Assembly (NCBI GenBank): GCA_003228195.2
Contig: QGNO01000002.1
Location: 62,001-126,000 of the forward strand
DNA length: 64,000 nucleotides
From: Chloroflexota bacterium
GTDB taxonomy: Bacteria; Chloroflexota; Dehalococcoidia; Lucifugimonadales; QGNO01
Reading direction: 5' to 3'
Shown: positions 36,549 through 45,016 of the stretch, in pieces
Layout: each line of letters opens with the position of its first letter
Position numbering within the stretch: the stretch's first letter is position 1
Notes under the pieces: model-generated
Database searches by the model: none
Seen by the model: the letters and a program-made list of their open reading frames with translations, nothing else
What the model was told of the DNA's origin: nothing
Made by a program: the position numbers and the translations under genes

Positions 36549-36577
36549 ATTTTCCAACAACGGGATCAGTGTGTCAA
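36549..36577 (-). promoter_or_regulatory. Promoter of the tetR-men operon
   Basis: On the minus strand: perfect -35 TTGACA (36577-36572), 17-base spacer, -10 GAAAAT (36554-36549; four of six matches including the key A and final T). The predicted start of transcription falls just before the AGACC/GGTCT palindrome. Confidence 0.55.
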
Positions 36578-36585
36578 ATGAATGT

Positions 36586-36609
36586 GGCACAAACTATTAA
36601 GTTTGTGCC
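36586..36609. terminator. 10-bp perfect hairpin after the mogA-like gene
   Basis: Arms GGCACAAACT (36586-36595) and AGTTTGTGCC (36600-36609) with loop ATTA. It lies 40 bases beyond the mogA-like stop and upstream of the tetR promoter. The following bases on the minus strand are only moderately T-rich (ACATTCATTT), so it may be a weak terminator or a second regulatory dyad. Confidence 0.45.
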
Positions 36610-36648
36610 CTTATGCAACACCATTAACTAGTCTCATTTTCCATTCAC

Positions 36649-37137
36649 TTAGCTGTCATGTGATATTGGAGGGTCCTTGAGTAAACCTAGTGCATGAGGA
36701 ATAACGGGCATTAATACGTCCAAGCACTCTTGTACAGCCTTAGGGCTGCCAGGCATATTAATAATCAAAGTATCTTCCCTTACTCCCGCAACCGATCGGC
36801 TCAAAACCGATAACGGCGTTATGTCCATAGTCCGAATTCTCATGGCCTCTGCTATACCCGGTACTTCCCGGTCAATTATCGCGAGGGTCGCCTCAGGAGT
36901 AACATCTCTCTTAGTTAAACCAGTACCCCCTGTAGTTACTATAAGATCTAGATTTTCCGTGTCTACCCAAGTTCTAAGTACTTCCTCAATGACGTGCCGT
37001 TCATCTGGCACTACTTCGTATTTTTCGACAACAAAACCCTTGGAAGAAAATACGTCCATGATAAGAGTCCCACTAGAATCAACGCGGATACCGCGGGATC
37101 CCAAATCGCTTGTAGTGAGGACACCTAATGTAGGCAT
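36649..37137 (-). CDS. MogA/MoaB-type molybdenum cofactor protein
   Basis: 162 aa. The MPT-binding fold carries 'LTTSDLGSRG', 'TTGGTGLTKRDVTPEA' and 'INMPGSPKAVQECLDVLMPVIPHAL'. Proteins of this type adenylylate molybdopterin before metal insertion. ATG 37137 gives the family N-terminus MPTLGVLTTSD; a longer frame from 37263 adds 42 residues with no similarity to the family. No other molybdenum genes are in the window. It is divergent from rsmH. Confidence 0.85.
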   Translation of the reverse strand: MPTLGVLTTSDLGSRGIRVDSSGTLIMDVFSSKGFVVEKYEVVPDERHVIEEVLRTWVDTENLDLIVTTGGTGLTKRDVTPEATLAIIDREVPGIAEAMRIRTMDITPLSVLSRSVAGVREDTLIINMPGSPKAVQECLDVLMPVIPHALGLLKDPPISHDS

Positions 37138-37333
37138 ATTGTCGCAATCATAGCATAACTGAAATGATGTTCCGACATAAATACAGAACAGATGTTCGTA
37201 TTTTGTGCAATTAGGCACTCTGCCGAGGGATTTTTTACTATTTTCAGCAATACGTATTGACAATATCTTCGTCTAATGGTAAAAAACAGCGGAATTAGTA
37301 ATTTTTAGATTATTTGCTAATTTCATCATGTAG

Positions 37334-38299
37334 ATGCCTCTAGTTGAATTTGATATGTCAGAACATGAATACCATAAACCAGCCCTAGTGAACGAAGTTA
37401 TGTCCCTGCTAAACATAAAGCCGGGGGATAACTGTATAGACGCTACGATAGGTGATGGTGGGCATGCAAAGGCTATTCTTGACGCCAGTGCGCCGAATGG
37501 ACAATTGCTGGGAATCGATGCGGACCCCCAATCCATTCTTCGAGCAAAAAAGCGGTTGACGTCTTATTTCGAAAGAACTCAGTTGGTTAATGACAATTTT
37601 TCTAACTTGGAAAGAATCTCAAACAATAAATTCAACAATCCTGTCACGAGCATTCTCATAGACCTAGGTTTGGCATCCTGGCATTTCAAATCTGCTAATC
37701 GCGGATTCAGTTTCTCGGACGAATCGGATCTAGACATGCGCCTCAATCCTAATCAAGATCAATCAGCATCTTACATAGTAAATAACTACTCGCAGAGCGA
37801 TCTTTCGAACCTTATATACAAATATGGGGAAGAGCCTAAGGCTCGTAGAATAGCCAATTCTATAGTGGAAAATAGACCCGTAGAAACCGCGGCTCAGCTG
37901 GCTGATGCCATACAAAAAGTCTCTCCTCGAAGAGGAAAACGTATTCATCCAGCCACTCGCACATTTCAGGCAATAAGAATGGTAGTGAATCGAGAGTTGG
38001 AAGTTTTGGAATCAGTCCTCTTTCAAGCTGAAAGAGTGCTCGAGAAAGGCGGGAGATTGGCCGTTATTGCCTATCACTCTCTTGAAGACCGAATAGTGAA
38101 GTCATTCATGAAACGAGAGTCACATGACTGCCTTTGTGGTCCAGAAATCGCCAGTTGCATCTGCGACCACAAAGCCAAATTAGAGCTATTAACTAAGAAA
38201 GTTGTCAAACCTAGCAGAGATGAAATTTTGTCCAATCCAAATTCGAGGAGCGCGAGACTTAGGACTTGCATAACCCTTGGTACGCTTCCAGAAACTTAA
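37334..38299 (+). CDS. rsmH: 16S rRNA (cytosine1402-N4)-methyltransferase
   Basis: 321 aa. 'HKPALVNEVMSLL', 'DATIGDGGHAKAIL' (AdoMet-binding), 'SILIDLGLASWHF' (the family's usual SSxQ segment reads ASWH), 'FSFSDESDLDMRLN', and C-terminal 'RTFQAIRMVVNRELEVLE' and 'VIAYHSLEDRIVK'. In most bacteria it opens the division and cell-wall (dcw) cluster. Here ftsA follows directly with no ftsL, ftsI, mur or ftsW between. ATG 37355 is an equally possible start; neither has a clear ribosome-binding site. Confidence 0.92.
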   Translation: MPLVEFDMSEHEYHKPALVNEVMSLLNIKPGDNCIDATIGDGGHAKAILDASAPNGQLLGIDADPQSILRAKKRLTSYFERTQLVNDNFSNLERISNNKFNNPVTSILIDLGLASWHFKSANRGFSFSDESDLDMRLNPNQDQSASYIVNNYSQSDLSNLIYKYGEEPKARRIANSIVENRPVETAAQLADAIQKVSPRRGKRIHPATRTFQAIRMVVNRELEVLESVLFQAERVLEKGGRLAVIAYHSLEDRIVKSFMKRESHDCLCGPEIASCICDHKAKLELLTKKVVKPSRDEILSNPNSRSARLRTCITLGTLPET

Positions 38300-38304
38300 T
38301 TTAG

Positions 38305-38487
38305 CCGGTTGAGGGAGGTTGCCAAAAAATCGGCGCCTTCCACGAACTCAATAACAATTTATATTACGTGTGAGGCAGGCCTTAACAAAAATTAATATAA
38401 CCGGTCAAACCCTCGTCACAGCAGTGACCTCTCTCAACCGGTCCAAGAAAACGAGGGGAGTGGCGCATCGGCCCGGAGGGCCAAAAT
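38305..38487 (+). promoter_or_regulatory. Structured leader ahead of ftsA
   Basis: This 183-base gap holds several pairing segments. A 15-base long-range repeat joins 38305-38319 and 38427-38441 with one mismatch. GTCAC/GTGAC form a hairpin at 38415-38428. CCCTCGT (38410-38416) can pair instead with ACGAGGG (38451-38457). GGCCC/GGGCC (38470-38474 and 38478-38482) close a hairpin that holds the ftsA ribosome-binding site GGAGG (475-479) in its loop and stem. AACCGGTC is repeated at 38399 and 38436. Mutually exclusive pairs and a masked ribosome-binding site suggest translational or attenuation control. Confidence 0.5.
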
Positions 38488-39741
38488 ATGACTAACGGCA
38501 ACTTATACATGGCCATAGATGTTGGAACTACTAAGGTCTGTACCCTGATAGCCCAAGTTTCTCCTGATGGAGAGCTGGAGATCATTGGCACAGGCGTAGA
38601 GCCGTCCCGTGGCATGAAGAAGGGCCTAGTTGTCGAGATAGACGAAATGAAACAAGCAGTGGTGAATTCCGTCGCACAAGCCTCAGAGGGCATAGAACGG
38701 GATTTGCCAGGCGCTTGCATTGGGGTAACTGGAGCACACATTATTAGCGTACATACAAGCGCCACGTTGCCGAATCTCAATGGCGATCCAAACAAGGTAA
38801 TTACTCGAGCAGAAATGGATCGGGTGATTCAACTGTCGCATCCCAAAGTTAATGCTGGTCAAGAGCTAATTCATGTTATTCCTCAAAACTACATCGTTGA
38901 CAACGTTGGTGGAGTCCGAAATCCAGTGGGATTAAAAGGGCACCAACTCACGGTGGAATCACACGCCGTCATAGGTGAAGCGACTTCTTTCGACAATGTA
39001 GTGCGTTCTGTAGAAAATTCTCAGCTCCAAGTCAAGAGCATGGTGCTCGAACCACTTGCCAGTGCTGAAGCAGTCCTGAGCGCCGAAGAAAAAGAGACAG
39101 GGGTTGTATTAGTAGATATCGGTGGAGGTACCGCCGATTTAGCGATATTTATCGGTGGAGCTATGGTGCACACTGCTGTTATCCCAGTTGGAGGATTTCA
39201 ATTTACAAACGACTTAGTTATATCGCTGGGAATCCCTTACGAAGAAGCAGACAAAGCCAAAGTTGCACAAGGCCACGCTATACCAGACGAAGTCGAACCA
39301 GATGAGATGGTAGCGGTTAAAGGTTACGACGAAGAATTGCCTCACATGGTCAGAGCTAGGGACATTAGTAGAATTCTGAACGATAGAACAGATGAACTCT
39401 TACGCCTAGTGCTAATGAAAGTAAAAGAGAGTGGGCTTAGAGTGATGCCCCCCGCAGGAGTGACATTCACTGGCGGAGGAGCGAACTTGAGAGGCTTAGA
39501 GGAACTGGCAAGAGACATGTTCCCTGGACCGGTAAGAATTGCACAACCAAAGGATATTTTGGGGCTTCCTGAAGAACTGAAAAGCCCTACCTATTCAACA
39601 AGTATTGGAATCCTATTGTGGGGAATCCATCACCCCACAGAACAAATAGCCTACCGAGGTATCAATGATAACGGTAGTAATGGTAAAGGTCGGCGCTGGC
39701 TGCAGTGGCTAGCACAATTCATCGGCGCCGCTAGGAATTAA
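38488..39741 (+). CDS. ftsA: Cell division protein FtsA
   Basis: Actin-fold membrane tether for FtsZ. 417 aa. 'AIDVGTTKVCTLIA' phosphate-1 loop, 'MKKGLVVEID', 'VLVDIGGGTADLAIF' phosphate-2 loop, and 'GVTFTGGGANLRGLEEL' adenosine loop. The C-terminus (RRWLQWLAQFIGAARN) is an amphipathic helix suited to membrane binding. GGAGG lies 8 bases before the ATG but inside a small hairpin. ftsZ follows after 16 bases. Confidence 0.95.
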   Translation: MTNGNLYMAIDVGTTKVCTLIAQVSPDGELEIIGTGVEPSRGMKKGLVVEIDEMKQAVVNSVAQASEGIERDLPGACIGVTGAHIISVHTSATLPNLNGDPNKVITRAEMDRVIQLSHPKVNAGQELIHVIPQNYIVDNVGGVRNPVGLKGHQLTVESHAVIGEATSFDNVVRSVENSQLQVKSMVLEPLASAEAVLSAEEKETGVVLVDIGGGTADLAIFIGGAMVHTAVIPVGGFQFTNDLVISLGIPYEEADKAKVAQGHAIPDEVEPDEMVAVKGYDEELPHMVRARDISRILNDRTDELLRLVLMKVKESGLRVMPPAGVTFTGGGANLRGLEELARDMFPGPVRIAQPKDILGLPEELKSPTYSTSIGILLWGIHHPTEQIAYRGINDNGSNGKGRRWLQWLAQFIGAARN

Positions 39742-39757
39742 ACCCGAGGAGGGAGTT

Positions 39758-40855
39758 ATGTCTTCTGAAGCTCTTATTGATCATTCTTCTGAGAGAATTG
39801 GTCAGGCAATTGTAAAGGTCGTAGGTATAGGGGGGGGTGGCTGCAACGCCGTAACCCGAATGTACCACGAGCGTATTCTAGGCGTGGAATACATGGCTGT
39901 GAATACAGATGCCCAACACCTTATGCAATTGGATGTACCTACCAAAATTCGTGTGGGCGACAAATTAACCAGAGGCCTCGGGGTAGGCGGCAATCCAGAG
40001 ATTGGGCGTGACTCCGCCGAGGAGAGCCGTGATGAGCTATATGAAGCCACTCGTGGCTCAGATATGGTATTCGTAGCCGCTGGCATGGGTGGCGGCACGG
40101 GCACAGGAGCTTGTCCAGTTGTTGCAGAAATAGCTAAGGAAAGTGGCGCTCTGACTATCGCCGTAGTAACTAAACCTTTCAACTTCGAAGGTCATCGTAG
40201 GAAGAAACAAGCCGAGGATGGAATCAATTTACTCAGAGACAGAGTTGATTCCTTAATTGTAATTCCGAACGACCGCCTATTGGATATGTGTGAAGAGAAT
40301 GTAACCACGGAGCAAGCATTTAAACTAGCAGATGACGTTCTTAGGCAAGCCGTTCAAGCTATCGCCGAACTAGTGACAATATCTGGGACTATAAATCTGG
40401 ATTTCGCGGATGTTAAGTCGATAATGAGCGGAGCGGGACCAGCCTGGATGGCCATAGGGACCGGAAGCGGCGAAAATCGGGCCGTGGAAGCAGCCCACAA
40501 CGCTATAAATAGTCCGCTCCTCGACGTATCCATAGAAGGCGCGAAGGGAGTATTGCTGAACGTCGCTGGTGGAGCCGACCTTACAATGCATGAAGTTCAC
40601 AAAGCAGTGAAAGAGATCGAACAAATTACAGACCCGAACGTCAACCTTATTTTCGGGATGGTCCAGGACTTAAAGCTAGAGGATGAAGTGAAAGTAACGA
40701 TAATCGCCACCGGGTTTCCCGGAGTCGATGCGTTCATTCCTGAGGATCAATTAGAACAACTTGTCTTTGATATCGATGGAAAAGATGACCTGGACGTGCC
40801 ACCCTTTCTGCGAAGACACCCATCTTTACGTCGAAGAGGACGACAAGGATTATGA
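39758..40855 (+). CDS. ftsZ: Cell division protein FtsZ
   Basis: Tubulin-like GTPase of the division ring. 365 aa. '[15 protein letters not shown]', the tubulin signature [13 protein letters not shown], '[13 protein letters not shown]' and the synergy segment are intact. The C-terminal linker is short, followed by the conserved tail [11 protein letters not shown] and an unusual extra basic end (RRRGRQGL). A strong GAGGAGGGAG site precedes the ATG. A structured RNA element and a strong terminator follow. Confidence 0.96.
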   Translation: MSSEALIDHSSERIGQAIVKVVGIGGGGCNAVTRMYHERILGVEYMAVNTDAQHLMQLDVPTKIRVGDKLTRGLGVGGNPEIGRDSAEESRDELYEATRGSDMVFVAAGMGGGTGTGACPVVAEIAKESGALTIAVVTKPFNFEGHRRKKQAEDGINLLRDRVDSLIVIPNDRLLDMCEENVTTEQAFKLADDVLRQAVQAIAELVTISGTINLDFADVKSIMSGAGPAWMAIGTGSGENRAVEAAHNAINSPLLDVSIEGAKGVLLNVAGGADLTMHEVHKAVKEIEQITDPNVNLIFGMVQDLKLEDEVKVTIIATGFPGVDAFIPEDQLEQLVFDIDGKDDLDVPPFLRRHPSLRRRGRQGL

Positions 40856-40859
40856 GTTG

Positions 40860-40966
40860 AATTAGTAGAACCTTCTCCGGTTGCCCATAACAATATCTGT
40901 TTTTTTCAGGGGACATCATTGGCAAGCCGGAGCTAATTAGGTAGTCTCGGACTCCTCCCCCGAGAC
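40860..40966 (+). ncRNA. Candidate structured RNA in the ftsZ 3' region
   Basis: Stem 1: AATTAG (40860-40865) pairs with CTAATT (40933-40938) and, after a 9-base bulge, CTCCGGTTGCC (40875-40885) pairs with GGCAAGCCGGAG (40921-40932, one bulged G). The apical loop has a T7 run. Stem 2: GTCTCGG (40944-40950) pairs with CCGAGAC (40960-40966). The terminator hairpin follows at once. I match it to no known RNA family. It may be a 3'-UTR-derived small RNA. Confidence 0.45.
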
Positions 40967-40970
40967 AACC

Positions 40971-41017
40971 ATCAAAGAAAACCCGTTAGCTGATATAGCT
41001 AACGGGTTTTCTTTGAT
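40971..41017 (+). terminator. Strong intrinsic terminator after ftsZ
   Basis: Arms 40971-40991 and 40997-41017 are a perfect 21-bp inverted repeat around the loop GATAT. The right arm contains TTTTCTTT after the GC core (CCCGTTAGCT/AGCTAACGGG), and the left arm gives the same on the other strand, so it could stop transcription in both directions. Confidence 0.9.
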
Positions 41018-41071
41018 GTGAAACTAGTGAATTTTCACAAATTCAACAAGCGCATTCCATGACCAAATTGC

Positions 41072-41100
41072 TTGACATGCCATGCCTCAAGGTGTATAGA
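41072..41100 (+). promoter_or_regulatory. Promoter of nrdR
   Basis: Perfect -35 TTGACA (41072-41077), 17-base spacer, -10 TATAGA (41095-41100). It sits just after the ftsZ terminator. Transcription should start near 41107, giving a leader of roughly 90 bases before nrdR. Confidence 0.75.
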
Positions 41101-41115
41101 TAGTACTTGCCTGAT

Positions 41116-41129
41116 CACAACGTGTTGTG
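41116..41129. promoter_or_regulatory. Palindrome just downstream of the nrdR promoter
   Basis: CACAAC (41116-41121), GT, GTTGTG (41124-41129): a perfect dyad about 9 bases after the predicted start of transcription. The CACA...TGTG ends resemble NrdR-box half sites, though the A/T-rich core is missing and no second box was found at the usual distance. It may be an autoregulatory operator. A small TGGTA/TACCA hairpin follows. Confidence 0.4.
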
Positions 41130-41194
41130 GTCGGTTGTTGGTGGTACCCTACCAGTAGTGTAAATGGGGTTAATTTTGGAGCGAGTGCAGACAA

Positions 41195-41776
41195 ATGCTA
41201 TGTCCATATTGCGGTCATGACGATTCTCATGTCATCGACTCCCGCGATGCTGGAGATGGCATACGTAGACGAAGAGAATGCCTACAGTGCGGCCTGCGCT
41301 ACACAACGTATGAACGAGTCCAAACTACTGCGCTTTCTGTTCTGAAGCGAGACGGGCGTAGGGAAGAATACAACCACGACAAATTACACAACAGCATAAT
41401 TGTTGCTTGTGCCAAGCGACCGCTGGCAACCGGGGCCATCGAGAGAATCGAGACAGACATAGAAGAACAGCTTCAAAGTCTGGGGCGAGCGGCCATAAGA
41501 AGTTCCGCAATAGGAGAAATGGTGATGGAGAGATTGCGTTCGTTAGACCGTATAGCGTACATACGTTTTGCGAGCGTCTATCGTGACTTTGATGACTTAG
41601 AAACCCTCAGGAGCGAAGTCGAAGCAATGCTTTCTGCTAGTCAGCCGAGAACTCCCCCAGAAAACCAGGGTACTTTGTTCCCTCTGGAGGAAAATAATCG
41701 AGGTAAAAGCCGTCGAGGCAGGCCGCTGAAGCATCAAAGGAATTTACGAAAGAGATTAAAGCCCAACGTGTCCTAG
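41195..41776 (+). CDS. nrdR: Ribonucleotide reductase repressor NrdR, with extended C-terminus
   Basis: 193 aa. N-terminal zinc ribbon (MLCPYCGHDD, CLQCGLRY) then the ATP-cone (VLKRDGRREEYNHDKL to 'RFASVYRDFDD'). It senses ATP/dATP and represses ribonucleotide reductase genes. E. coli NrdR is about 149 aa; here about 45 residues are added, ending in Pro/Arg-rich sequence with an AT-hook-like core (RRGRP) and Lys/Arg runs. It precedes nrdJ by about 260 bases. Confidence 0.93.
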   Translation: MLCPYCGHDDSHVIDSRDAGDGIRRRRECLQCGLRYTTYERVQTTALSVLKRDGRREEYNHDKLHNSIIVACAKRPLATGAIERIETDIEEQLQSLGRAAIRSSAIGEMVMERLRSLDRIAYIRFASVYRDFDDLETLRSEVEAMLSASQPRTPPENQGTLFPLEENNRGKSRRGRPLKHQRNLRKRLKPNVS

Positions 41777-42036
41777 CGAAAACTAGCGGCATAAAGACTG
41801 ACATCCTCAAAAACTGACCGAAAAATGAAGAAAGTATTACTGGCATTAAATAACAGCAAAGCATTAATATCCAAATGGAACTTGCCGAAGTCAGTGGCAT
41901 TCAATGTGAGCCCAAGAAATTTTGCCCTGACGGGTAAAGCAGGTCTTCATCTGAGATAACTCATTTTCATTGAATATGAAGTTCGGCTCCTAGGAAGGGG
42001 CATACTGCTGGCATTAGATAGAAGGAGTTGGTACGA

Positions 42037-44331
42037 ATGAACACAAACAGAATTAAGCCGCAATTGAAGGAGAATGCACACACTATTCTTCAAACTCGTT
42101 ACTTGGTAGGCTCAGAGACCGCGCAGGATCTCTTCCTTCGAGTTGCTAAAGCTGTAGCTAAACCAGAGGATCCTAAAACACGAGAGTCATGGGCAACTAC
42201 TTTCTACGACTTGATGGCGACAACTAAGTTTCTGCCAAACTCCCCTACCCTGTTTAATGCTGGAACAGGACAGGGAACTCTTTCAGCCTGTTTCGTTCTT
42301 CCTATAGAAGACACCATGGAAAGCATAATGGAGACGGCTCGCTCATCAGCTATGATCCAAAAATACGGCGGTGGACTTGGATATTCGTTCAGTAACTTAC
42401 GCCCACGTGGCAGCGGTATAAAAACTACCCAAGGGAAGGCTTGTGGACCTATATCGGTTCTAGAAATGCTCAGCTCCCTCTCCGACATGATAACTCAGGG
42501 CGGAAAACGCCACGGCGCAAACATGGGGATATTGGATGTGTCTCATCCAGAAATATTAGATTTTATTCATATGAAAGATGATGACGTCACAGCTCAAAAT
42601 TTCAACATATCAATAGCCGTTACTGACGATTTCATGAAAGCGGTTGAGAATAATGAAAATTGGGATTTAATAGTTCCTCCAAATAGCGGCTCGAAAAGTG
42701 CCGGTGAAGTCGTTGAAACTGTTCCAGCCAGGGACATCTGGAATAAAATCATCGAGTCGGCCTGGAGGACTGGGGACCCTGGCTTGTACTTCATAGATGA
42801 AGCTAACCGCCATAATCCAACCCCTCATCTAGGCAAGCTTGAGAGCACAAACCCTTGTGGCGAAGTGCCTCTACTGGCTAATGAAGCCTGTAATCTGGGA
42901 TCTATTGATCTCGGAAAGTTTGTCACGCAAGGTCTTGGCTCACCAATTTTCGATTTCGAGTCCCTAAAAGAAGTGAGTCGGATAGCAGCCAGATTTCTAG
43001 ACAACGTGGTTTCTGTTAATGACTTTCCCACTAAGGCCGTAAAAAAAGCGGTCGACACTACTAGAAAAACTGGTCTAGGAGTGATGGGTTGGCATGATGC
43101 CATTATAAAAATGGGTATGCCTTACGAATCAAGAGATGCCCTAGAGTTAGGAAGTAAGGTTATGGCCACAATTAACGAAGCTGCAAAAGCGGTTTCCATA
43201 GAACTTGCAAAGGAGCGTGGTCCTTACCCAGGCTGGCTGCCCCAAACACCTGGCGAGGAGCCAATAAGAAATGCAACCAGGACTTGCATAGCTCCTACGG
43301 GAACCATAAGCGCAATAGCTGGTGCATCTAGCGGTATTGAGCCAATTTTCGCATTAGCGTTCGTCAAAAACGTGCTTGATGGAAAACAATTAAGGGAAGG
43401 TAACGAACATTTCATTGAAATAGCACATGAAAGAGGATTCTACTCAGAGGGGTTAATGGACGAGGTGGCTAAAACGGGATCATGCCAGCAGGTCGCTGAA
43501 GTACCAAGTGATGTCAAGGAATTATTTAAAGTTGCGAATGAAATTGCGATCGAAGCCCACATACGAATGCAGGCTGTCTTTCAAGCAGAGACTGATCTTG
43601 CAGTAAGCAAGACCATAAATATGGCCAATTCCGCCACCACAGAGGATATAGAAGGTGCCTACTGGCTTGCATACAGAAATAACTGTAAGGGAATAACGAT
43701 ATACAGAGATGGCTCGAAGTCCATGCAAGTCCTAGAAGTCAACAGCACGAAAGAACAAGCAGCCGAATCAGAACTTTTGAGCTTATCTGGCCTGAAATTC
43801 AAAAGACTACGCCCTCTTCAAATGCAAGGAGTTACTGAGCGTGTGAGAACAGGGCACGGCAACACCTACGTCACGATCAACTACGACCAGGAAAAACAAC
43901 CTTTCGAGGTATTCACAACGCTCGGAAAAGCCGGGAGTTGTGATTCCGCCAATCTTGAGGCAATAACCAGACTAGTTTCTTTGGCCTTAAGGTCAGGTGT
44001 TTTAGCTGAAGACATAGTAGATCAACTCCAAGGGATCACTTGTCATCCAGTTTGGGATCAAGGAGTTATGGTTAGATCAGGCCCTGACGCTTTGGCACAG
44101 GTTCTAAGAAAGCATACTCTACAGGAATCTGACGAGACCGCTGAACCGTATGGAGCACAATTAGGATTGGAAATCGCCAATACGGTCGGGGCCAAAACAG
44201 AAATCACTAAGGAGAGCAACCAGCCAGTGTCTGCAGTCGGATTCAGTTGCCCAGAATGTAGCGGACCAGTAGCTTTTCAGGAAGGTTGCGTGATATGCCA
44301 GTCTTGCGCTTGGAACCAATGCGGAGGCTAA
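42037..44331 (+). CDS. nrdJ: Adenosylcobalamin-dependent (class II) ribonucleotide reductase
   Basis: 764 aa. Makes deoxynucleotides in the cytosol independently of oxygen. 'LPNSPTLFNAGT', 'LSACFVLPIED', 'KYGGGLGYSFSNLRP', 'NPCGEVPLLANEACNLGSIDL' (radical-site Asn-Pro-Cys-Gly-Glu) and 'IAPTGTISAIAGASSGIEP' are class II hallmarks. The C-terminus is a Cys-rich zinc ribbon (CPECSGP, CVICQSC) holding the re-reducing thiols. ATG 42037 has GAAGGAG 9 bases upstream; a TTG at 42028 is less likely. No cobalamin riboswitch was recognised in the leader (41777-42036). Confidence 0.95.
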   Translation: MNTNRIKPQLKENAHTILQTRYLVGSETAQDLFLRVAKAVAKPEDPKTRESWATTFYDLMATTKFLPNSPTLFNAGTGQGTLSACFVLPIEDTMESIMETARSSAMIQKYGGGLGYSFSNLRPRGSGIKTTQGKACGPISVLEMLSSLSDMITQGGKRHGANMGILDVSHPEILDFIHMKDDDVTAQNFNISIAVTDDFMKAVENNENWDLIVPPNSGSKSAGEVVETVPARDIWNKIIESAWRTGDPGLYFIDEANRHNPTPHLGKLESTNPCGEVPLLANEACNLGSIDLGKFVTQGLGSPIFDFESLKEVSRIAARFLDNVVSVNDFPTKAVKKAVDTTRKTGLGVMGWHDAIIKMGMPYESRDALELGSKVMATINEAAKAVSIELAKERGPYPGWLPQTPGEEPIRNATRTCIAPTGTISAIAGASSGIEPIFALAFVKNVLDGKQLREGNEHFIEIAHERGFYSEGLMDEVAKTGSCQQVAEVPSDVKELFKVANEIAIEAHIRMQAVFQAETDLAVSKTINMANSATTEDIEGAYWLAYRNNCKGITIYRDGSKSMQVLEVNSTKEQAAESELLSLSGLKFKRLRPLQMQGVTERVRTGHGNTYVTINYDQEKQPFEVFTTLGKAGSCDSANLEAITRLVSLALRSGVLAEDIVDQLQGITCHPVWDQGVMVRSGPDALAQVLRKHTLQESDETAEPYGAQLGLEIANTVGAKTEITKESNQPVSAVGFSCPECSGPVAFQEGCVICQSCAWNQCGG

Positions 44332-44401
44332 GAACAATAGTTATCTAGTCAGTATCTTACAGGAAAATTAACCTAAAGCCGTGACCGGGAGGGACCCAGT
44401 T

Positions 44402-44845
44402 ATGCTGGAGGAATATCGAAGGATTCGTTGGATAATAGACGGGAATCTGCCTCAAATAGAATCTGTTCGCCCAGACGTAACGCCTCTGTCAAGATACACG
44501 GATGACTTGATTACAGAAGCTATAAAACAAAAACGGTGGATATTGACTTCAAACCGACTTTTTCTCCGCGATAGCAATATCCCCTCTAACTGCCCACCCA
44601 TTGGCATCGTTGATAGTGCCTCGTGTTCCGTAGAAGGCCTGCTAAGAAATCTCTTACATTTAGAGTTTCGTCTTCTTAAGCGCAAAGAAAGATATTCCCA
44701 GCTCATTAATTCGACAGAAAGATTTTTCATAGAAATGGACAGGTCAACATTTAAAGTTAACTCCAAAGGTGGATTTGAGGAGTTAGAAAGTTGGAAGGTG
44801 CCTAGTTTCGCGATAACACAAGGTGTCGAGGGTGCCCCGGCCTAA
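44402..44845 (+). CDS. Small protein with weak resemblance to DUF5615/Mut7-C PIN-like domains
   Basis: 147 aa. The order of elements (WIIDGNLPQI, then TDDLITEAIKQKRWILTSNRLFL, then PPIGIVDSA, then a Leu-rich helix) recalls DUF5615-type PIN-like RNases, but the usual Asp of the 'LTxD' strand is Asn here, so activity is doubtful. ATG 44402 follows GGGAGGG by 8 bases and is preferred to GTG 44381. Its stop codon lies in the loop of a hairpin (44831-44858). No partner antitoxin gene is evident. Confidence 0.45.
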   Translation: MLEEYRRIRWIIDGNLPQIESVRPDVTPLSRYTDDLITEAIKQKRWILTSNRLFLRDSNIPSNCPPIGIVDSASCSVEGLLRNLLHLEFRLLKRKERYSQLINSTERFFIEMDRSTFKVNSKGGFEELESWKVPSFAITQGVEGAPA

Positions 44846-44858
44846 TGACCGAGGCACC
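44831..44858 (+). terminator. Hairpin overlapping the stop codon of the PIN-like gene
   Basis: GGTGCCCCGG (44831-44840) pairs with CCGAGGCACC (44849-44858), one mismatch, around an 8-base loop containing the TAA stop. No T-run follows, so it may stabilise the mRNA end rather than terminate. Confidence 0.4.
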
Positions 44859-44925
44859 TGTCTAGGATAACCCTGGCGTGTTTATTATATTTTATTTCGC
44901 CTAATTGCTGGGGCATCCTTGCACC

Positions 44926-45000
44926 GTACCGATCGATCCCCAACCGAGGGTTCCCTCGGTACTCTAGCGATCCGCCGCCTCCTGCGGGCGTTTTTCTTTT
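44926..45000 (+). ncRNA. Hairpin cluster ending in an intrinsic terminator, candidate small RNA or attenuator
   Basis: A local hairpin ACCGAGG/CCTCGGT (44943-44949 and 44954-44960) sits inside GATCG/CGATC (44931-44935 and 44968-44972). It competes with GTACCGA/TCGGTAC (44926-44932 and 44956-44962). A terminator follows: CGCCGC/GCGGGCG (44973-44978 and 44984-44990) with TTTTTCTTTT (44991-45000). An AT-rich TATATT (44886-44891) could be a -10 box. No match to a known RNA was recognised. Confidence 0.4.
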
Positions 45001-45016
45001 CGGCCCTTAAAAGGTT

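Noticed and set aside
41888..41910. Reverse-strand GCCACTG resembling a cobalamin-riboswitch B12 box near nrdJ
   Set aside because: It is on the wrong strand for nrdJ and the rest of the box and stems are missing.
44941..44965. Hairpin resembling a tRNA T-arm
   Set aside because: Stem of 7 and loop of 4, no acceptor, D-arm or anticodon around it.
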